Source: Endomychus coccineus (lineage: Eukaryota; Arthropoda; Insecta; Coleoptera; Endomychidae). From it: a DNA stretch of 64,000 nucleotides. The position numbers were made by a program, and so were the translations under genes. The notes under the pieces are model-generated. The model worked only from the letters and a program-made list of their open reading frames with translations. It was not told the DNA's origin and did not search any database. Where the stretch lies: positions 135,439,726 through 135,503,725 of the forward strand of contig OY294067.1 in the NCBI GenBank assembly GCA_958510875.1, read 5' to 3'. Positions 58,011 to 64,000 of the stretch are shown one piece after another. The first letter of the stretch is position 1; the number at the start of each line of letters is the position of its first letter.

Positions 58011-60990
58011 CAATGCATGAGCCAAGCCAGGGACATGTATTAAAAAGGGAAAATAGATTTCCACGTTGAGGCTGGCTATACCCGGCACCATCAATTACCA
58101 AGGATTGAATTATTCTAACAGGTAATTTATCAGGCAAATGAACGAATGAAAGAGACAAATTGTTTCACAGACATTAAAAACCTAGCCTTGAGAAAAACTA
58201 CCATTCGAAATCCCAACAATAAACTTGGCAATATAACAGTCCCTAACATCGGTTGTTTCATATCCTCCTATCATCCTAAGCTGATGTAGAATCTGTCACG
58301 TGACCATCTCAAACTGCCTCCACTACTCGAAGCGCAATGTAATCAAAATGAAGAAATATCTGTGTCCGCAAGGTACATGTACTGTAAGCAGCGATGTACT
58401 AGAGATCCGCAGATGTAAATTATATCGCAATATGCGTACTCCTATTATTACATACCTAGTTCTAGTTCGCCTATTGCTGATATTTATTTTGTTTAGACAC
58501 AAATCTATGAAAATAACCTAACCTCAGTTTTCTCTTATTTTTGTCTCATGTGACATTCAGTAAGTTGCTAGTGCTTATAATAGATGAAGTTTTCTCATTT
58601 CTTCGATGTTTTTAGTTTGCTAGCATTTATAGTGTGTCTTGTGAAGATGTTGGAACCTAATTCGGAATATTCTATATTTCAAGAAGTGGAAAACAATATC
58701 AAACGAATTCAGAGAAGTAATTCCATCAAGTTGTATAAACGGGACTCAAAGTAATTGAGTTTCTTGATTGCAAATTCTTTATGTAATGAAATGTAACAAT
58801 GGAAACTGGCACATTATGAGGAATTGGAGTATTCAATGTTTCAGGAGAGGTACATGTTTTTTCATGACCACTATAAATCACTTAGAATCTCAATCAGAGC
58901 AGGTGTGCTCAAATTTCAATAACTCGAAATTGTATTATGATTTTTTAGTGCTACTAGATTCAGTCATGTCGGGAGGAAAATGAAAACCTTCTTTCCACTA
59001 TGGAAGAGGAAGTTCATGGTACTTATATTCAAAATTAGTAACACCATATTCTTCCAACTTCATTGATCAGAAAAAAGTAAAAATAGTATCTGGAGAATTA
59101 GACTTCTTACGGTGGTTATATTTTCTGATTTTTGAATTAAACTGATTCATCTATATTTATAATTGAAAATCAAATCTCAAAATTATGTGTAGGCAATTAT
59201 AATTAGTTTTATTTCATTAATTAAATAAAACAGTATAAATTAATCAATTATTTATTATTAGAATATTCGATTTACTGTAATAATTTGCAAGGAATTCATT
59301 TTATTCAACTATTCTTCAAACATTTGTAGGGAATCATTGCTATTTTAATTGTTTTTGAATAATTTTTTTTATGGAAAAGAAATTTTAAGGTTAAAATTGG
59401 TGTAAGTGAAATGTTAGGGAGGGATGGTTTCAAACGTTTAGGAATTTTCTTATTCATTCATTAATTATACTTAAATCTTATATTTTCATTACAAATAATA
59501 TAAATTATTTATTAATATAATAGTACTTACATCAATTTTACTATTAAAAATGTATGATTATTTTCAATATGATTAGAATAAAGTTTGTTTAAATTAATAT
59601 GTAAAAGAAATTTCAAAAGTGTTTTTTTGAGAAAAAAATTATTTTAAAACTTTATTCATGAACAATTTTATATTATACTCCATTCGATATGATGAAAGAT
59701 TCTGTTGAAAACTGCCCTTTCTCCTTTCGAGCTTATCGTATTTTTGCAGAGAAAAAGATGACAGCTGCTATTTACTTGATTTAATTGAGGAGAGATTCAA
59801 CAAATCGAGCTATATTTAAAAATTATTGTTTACGTTTATTAATCTTATCTTCCACGCGAGAAATATGATGATGATTGAAAGAAGTAGGGAAAATGAAAGT
59901 TCCTCTTACATAAAAAAAACAATACCAAGCTACCAAGGAAAATTAAATGAACTCTGATCATTCAAAGACAGAATTTCCACAATTTTGCTGCGGGTCAAAT
60001 GTATGATTGCGAGAACAGAAAATAGAAATGATTTGGAGTTTTACAGTATTCGATTCATCGCACAAATAATAATTGAACAATTTCCTGTACAATTTAAATT
60101 GATGAGTTTCATGCCGAAAATTGTGTCGAGAATGAAATAGGTTCCAAAATTGTTTGAAAAATACAACATGTTCCCAATTTCTTATACAAATATCACTCAT
60201 GTATGCGCTGGAGAGTGAGCACTTAACACTTTCTGTATCATGATTTTATGAAGGTAAAAAAAATGCGTTAGGGAAAATCTAACAGCGATTAGAGCTTCTG
60301 GATCCTCCAACTGTCATTAAAGAAACAAAAAAAAGTGAAACAACATGAATTTTTACATGTAACGATAAGCGACATAAATTGTAAGATGGAGATTGTACAA
60401 TGAAAAAATTGTAATGAAAATTTCTATTGAAATTTATTATAAATTCTGTTCCACATGTATCATTAAATTCGGAAATATACAAGTGAACTGAATTTTTTAT
60501 AAATTTATATGTATTATATTTATCTTTCAATTTTTGTAATGTACAATTTTATCTCACAGTCTTATCTCATTCTCGTTACATATGTGTGATTTTTTTTCAC
60601 TCTGATTTTTTTATTATGCCAATGACAGTTGAAGTTTCCCAAAAAGTGTCACTTTTATCAGTGTTGGTTGAAAACACAGTTTGCCAATCTTTTAGTGTGA
60701 AGACCTCACTAATCAAATGCCGTTTTTGAGTAGTATACTTATTGGCACCTGTCATTTACGAATCTGGGGAATTTATTCGAGCACAATTATCGAAGGAATA
60801 TTGTTCTGATTCAATTTTTAGAAATGAAAATTGTTCGACATGATATTTATTCGAAATTAGGATTTTTATTCGGAATGAACATTGTTGTAATGCGATTTAA
60901 TCTCAAAAATCACAGATGCAGAAATAAGTAGATTTAATTGAAGATTTAACTCAAATTCAGAATTGAAATTTCTATATCTCATTATTCGTC
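58011..60990. other. No recognisable feature
   Basis: Very AT-rich DNA (59.1-59.7 kb especially). - strand frames at 59958-60200 and 60279-60530 show no motif. Confidence 0.4.
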
Positions 60991-61008
60991 ATGCAAAAAA
61001 GAGGGTGT

Positions 61009-62416
61009 CCCAGTTATCGTCAGTTAACGTCCTAGTATTCGTCATTAAACTAATGCAAGAAGACTCAATTGAGTAATAATTATTAGTCTCATTTATTCAT
61101 TTAGGGACTTAATTAGGTAAATTACTAATTTTGTGTTTTTTGAAACAGACGTACACCTGTCATGCATCCATCGGTAACACTTTCGACATTCGATAATATC
61201 TTCTTCACGCTATCCTCACTTATGTTGCGAAACAAACTTACTGCCTCGTCAATTGCACAAATTCTGTTCTCCTGTTTTTTTGACTTTGGCTTAGGTTCTT
61301 CTTTACTCTTTTTCACAATATTTCACCAGCATTTTTTTAATTTTCCATGCATTCAAGTCATTTCCTTTTCCTTTCTTGTATTTCTTGTTCTTTTTCCAAT
61401 TTCCTGTTCTCTTTCTATTTCTTTTCAAAGTGTTTTTGCCAATCTTTGAACGTTGCTACGTTGGTTATGTTTTGTCTTGTAGCTATCATAGGATGCCTTT
61501 TTTGAAAAGCCTCCAGCCAGTGTCGTCCCGGTCGAACGTTATCAAATAAGTTAGGTTATTTCGAAATTTAAGTTATATTTGGACACTATCCAGAAGCTGA
61601 CAACTTGTTACCGGAAAATACCTGCTACTCAAGTGACACATACATCTCACTAAATGTTACTCTCCAATTTCAGAGAGTTTGGAAGAAGGTCTCATTTTTC
61701 CTTTACATTAATCTGGGAGTGTCATTTGGGAAACTTCAAAAGTTTTGGCTGCTGTGGCTAATGGCAAACCTTTTTCAACTGCCTCGGTCCCTTTTTTCAT
61801 ATCTTCGTCATCATAATTAAAACGACTCATCTGTAACAAAGATATCAGTTTCACTTATTGACCCAGTATTCGTCAGTACATTTTGTAGCACATGAATAAT
61901 ATCCCGGCCTATATGGATATGACGACTACTAGTTCGAATATTTCTTAGCAAGAGCTTGATGCATTTATTTCTCTACAATTGCGAAAGCAATTTGAAAAAG
62001 GGCAGATATAGAATTCTATTGAAATGATCGATGGCCCAATGTTCGTTATACCTGACCAATATTGAGCGAGACATATGTTTCCCTGTACCAGTAAATATAA
62101 GCCAGACATTTAGATCATATGTATCTTATTCATATAAAAGTAAGTCATTGCCAATAAGAAACTCCACGTGCATGCTAGAGAGGGTTTACAAAAGCCACCT
62201 ACTTTAACATTTATGTACTAACCTCACAGATTTGTTCAAAACACCGACACTTTTAACACACCGCCCGCATCACAAATTTCACTCGATTGCAAATAATTGT
62301 TACCAGTCGTTCCGTCAGAAGTCTCTACATATTATCAAAATCATATTATAAAGGAGTAGTTCTGCGAGGAGGTGCTCAATTTTTAAGGATATTTAATCGC
62401 ACTAACGATAACTGGG
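61009..62416 (-). mobile_element. Pogo-type DNA transposon relic
   Basis: End motifs CCCAGTTATCGTCAGTTA (61009) and GGCCCAGTTATCGTTAGT (reverse complement, 62401-62416) form short inverted ends. Related motifs recur at 61031 (CCTAGTATTCGTCATTA), 61861 (ACCCAGTATTCGTCAGT) and 62033 (GCCCAATGTTCGTTAT). Transposase remnants lie between them on the - strand. Confidence 0.6.
61125..61835 (-). pseudogene. Pogo/CENP-B-like transposase DNA-binding region, decayed
   Basis: From about 61835 downward on the - strand: FNYDDEDMKKGTEAVEKGLP, LATAAKTFEVSQMTL (first Psq-type helix-turn-helix), SSRYFPVTSCQLLDSVQI, RPGRHWLEAFQKRHPMIATR (second, Tc5/CENP-B-type DNA-binding domain), then Glu/Lys-rich text and a 63-residue open end (61125-61316). 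The DDE core is missing or unrecognisable. Frameshifts between the blocks. Confidence 0.72.
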
Positions 62417-62504
62417 CCATTTACGTTACCTCGTTCTGTTTTCCTGCACTTCTTTCGTTCCCTTTGAACGCTCCCATAACCCGCAATCTAGTTTATACCT
62501 ACAG

Positions 62505-64000
62505 CAGTGGCGGCTCGTGAACTTTTTGAGAGAGGAGGCTGGACATAAAACGTTTTTGTAAAAATATACTCTATTCAGCCAATTAATTTAACCTTCAGTG
62601 ACAAAATTGATTGTTACCCAGCAAGAACCAACGTGGAGGTATAGAGTTTCTCTTGCCCACAATTTTTTTTTTCGTTCGTTTTTTGTTTTTTATTTTTTTT
62701 TGGATTTTTAATTTTTTTTCTTTTTTTTTGGAATTTTTCATATTTCGTTTTTTGTTATTAATTTTATCAACTTTTCTATATATTAACGAAATTCTACGGT
62801 CTTTAAAAAAATGGTCAATAATATTATCATAAAATGTATCATTATGTTTTAAGTGTTTTACTAAATCTTTTTCAATAGATTTTAAACTAACATTGTATAA
62901 ACGATTTTTGCCCATTGTATTTCGCATGTATGTTTTAATTCGTTTGAGAGTAGAAAATGATCTCTCCACCGATGCCGACGTGACAGGAATGGTGACTGTC
63001 TAACAAAGTAGTTTATAAAACTGAGGTAAGACTTGTTGCAAATCATTATCTATCATATATTTTATCATATCGGCGTGACTGTCGTACTGGCCTAAAATAT
63101 CTTTATCCCAGTATACAACGCATAATTCATTGTGCAGCGCTATTTTATCAAAAAAATTATATTTTAGAACTAAGTTATCTGAAAGTGTATTGAGAAACTC
63201 TTTTGAAAAAGATTCGAAAAATCTTCTATTCGTCAAATCGAAAAACTTCAATTCATGTAAATCGGAAAATCGAATCTCAATATTTGACCTTTAATAGTAT
63301 CTAAAATTTCATAAAAAAGTTGTTTATAATGTAGTTTCTTGTCTACCAAATTAAATGTTTTCCTCCTTTTCACGGGAGAAGCTTCATCAGTTGAATAATT
63401 TCCAAATAAAATATTAAAATGAAATTCTGTATAACGGAAACTTGAATTTTATCAATGAGATGTGTTAAACGATCTCTTGAATGAATTATATTAGTGAATT
63501 TATGTTGTAAAATTCGAAAAATAAGATCAGTTTGTTCAAATATTAATTTAAAAGTATCAAGAAATAACAAAAATTCTTCATTTTCTAAATAAGATTTTAA
63601 ACCAACAGCAGCATTCAATGAAACCTGATCTGTTGAAAAGTCATCACTGTTTAATATAAAATCGAATATTTCAATTAATTTGTCTTTATTTTTATGGATG
63701 GTAAACTAAACATTGCATGTGATGTAAAATTCCATCGAGTTCGAGCATTACAGGGAATTCTGTTTCCTACTATGTTATTTAAAACTTACGTTTGTTTGAA
63801 GACCGTTTAAATGTCCCGCCATTACAGATGCCGTCGTAAGTCTGATTTATTCGCAAAGTCGAATCGTTGAAATGTTTCCATTGAAAAATTGAATAAATTG
63901 ACCGCTGTTCTTCCCGAACTAACATCGTAGAACCCTAAAAATCTTCCCACTAGTTGTCCATTTTTACAATTAATAATTTACCGAACAGACGAATTCTAAT
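62505..64000 (-). mobile_element. hAT transposon (ZMYM1-like), right part outside the window
   Basis: Starts with CAGTGGCGGCTCGTGA at 62505, a hAT-type terminal inverted repeat. The 8 bp before it (ACCTACAG) are the expected target-duplication size, to be matched at the other end. Transposase on the - strand fills the rest. Confidence 0.8.
62590..63990 (-). pseudogene. hAT transposase, ZMYM1-like, C-terminal half, broken
   Basis: Read from 63990 to 62590: NARTRWNFTSHAM (the TRW block), LENEEFLLFLDTFKLIFEQT, VKRRKTFNLVDKKLHYKQLF, YEILDTIKGQI, LTNRRFFESFSKEFLNTLSD, LQQVLPQFYKLLC, one TAG, then the dimerisation domain TIPVTSASVERSFSTLKRIK and RNTMGKNRLYNVSLKSIEKD. It ends in a Lys-rich tail encoded by A-runs. 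Several frame changes near 63250-63620. The family is common in insect and vertebrate genomes as zinc finger MYM-type 1-like. N-terminal zinc finger and part of the core lie beyond the window. Confidence 0.85.

Noticed and set aside
62611..62832. 73-codon Phe-rich + strand frame
   Set aside because: Antisense of the Lys-rich tail of the hAT transposase, produced by T-runs.

Overview
This window is nuclear DNA of an arthropod, most probably an insect; the order cannot be fixed from sequence alone. It is AT-rich, and I found no convincing host gene. What can be recognised is transposable elements, mostly decayed, plus a tandem/inverted satellite. The mix (CR1/Jockey-like non-LTR elements, Gypsy and BEL/Pao LTR elements, Penelope-like elements, Tc1/mariner, pogo and hAT transposons, one Helitron-like end) is typical of insect heterochromatin or gene-poor intergenic DNA.

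Layout. 1-5340: array of ~474-bp units, each carrying a 73-nt tRNA-like gene, arranged as successive (TA)n-centred palindromes (two units forward, two reversed, repeated). 5.3-13.1 kb: ancient DNA with a non-LTR 3' end, non-LTR reverse transcriptase relics, a BEL/Pao integrase relic and a 1.67-kb mariner-like element with ~460-bp inverted repeats. 13.1-17.66 kb: non-LTR element A (+ strand, intact ORF1, broken ORF2). 18801-26448: Gypsy-type LTR element with 4-bp target duplication, LTRs carrying 129-bp internal repeats, broken gag/pol, an open integrase frame with changed catalytic residues, and an intact extra ORF behind a consensus-like splice acceptor. 26.6-31.65 kb: three more non-LTR relics.

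32-44 kb: inverted repeats, at least four Penelope-like fragments, a perfect 435-bp tandem duplication, a Gypsy gag relic (- strand), a Helitron-like terminus and an internally deleted transposase relic. 44.54-45.74 kb: an old, diverged cluster of the same tRNA-bearing repeat as at 1-5340. 45.77-46.27 kb: non-LTR ORF2 tail. 49.7-54.3 kb: non-LTR element B (- strand), related to A. 54.6-56.4 kb: non-LTR element C (+). 61.0-62.4 kb: pogo-type transposon relic. 62505 to the right edge: hAT transposon of the ZMYM1-like type (- strand), continuing outside the window.

Most worth following up: the palindromic tRNA-like satellite with its older paralogous cluster 40 kb away, and the Gypsy element's spliced accessory ORF, where a GT donor in the first gag codons and the AG acceptor are in matching phase.
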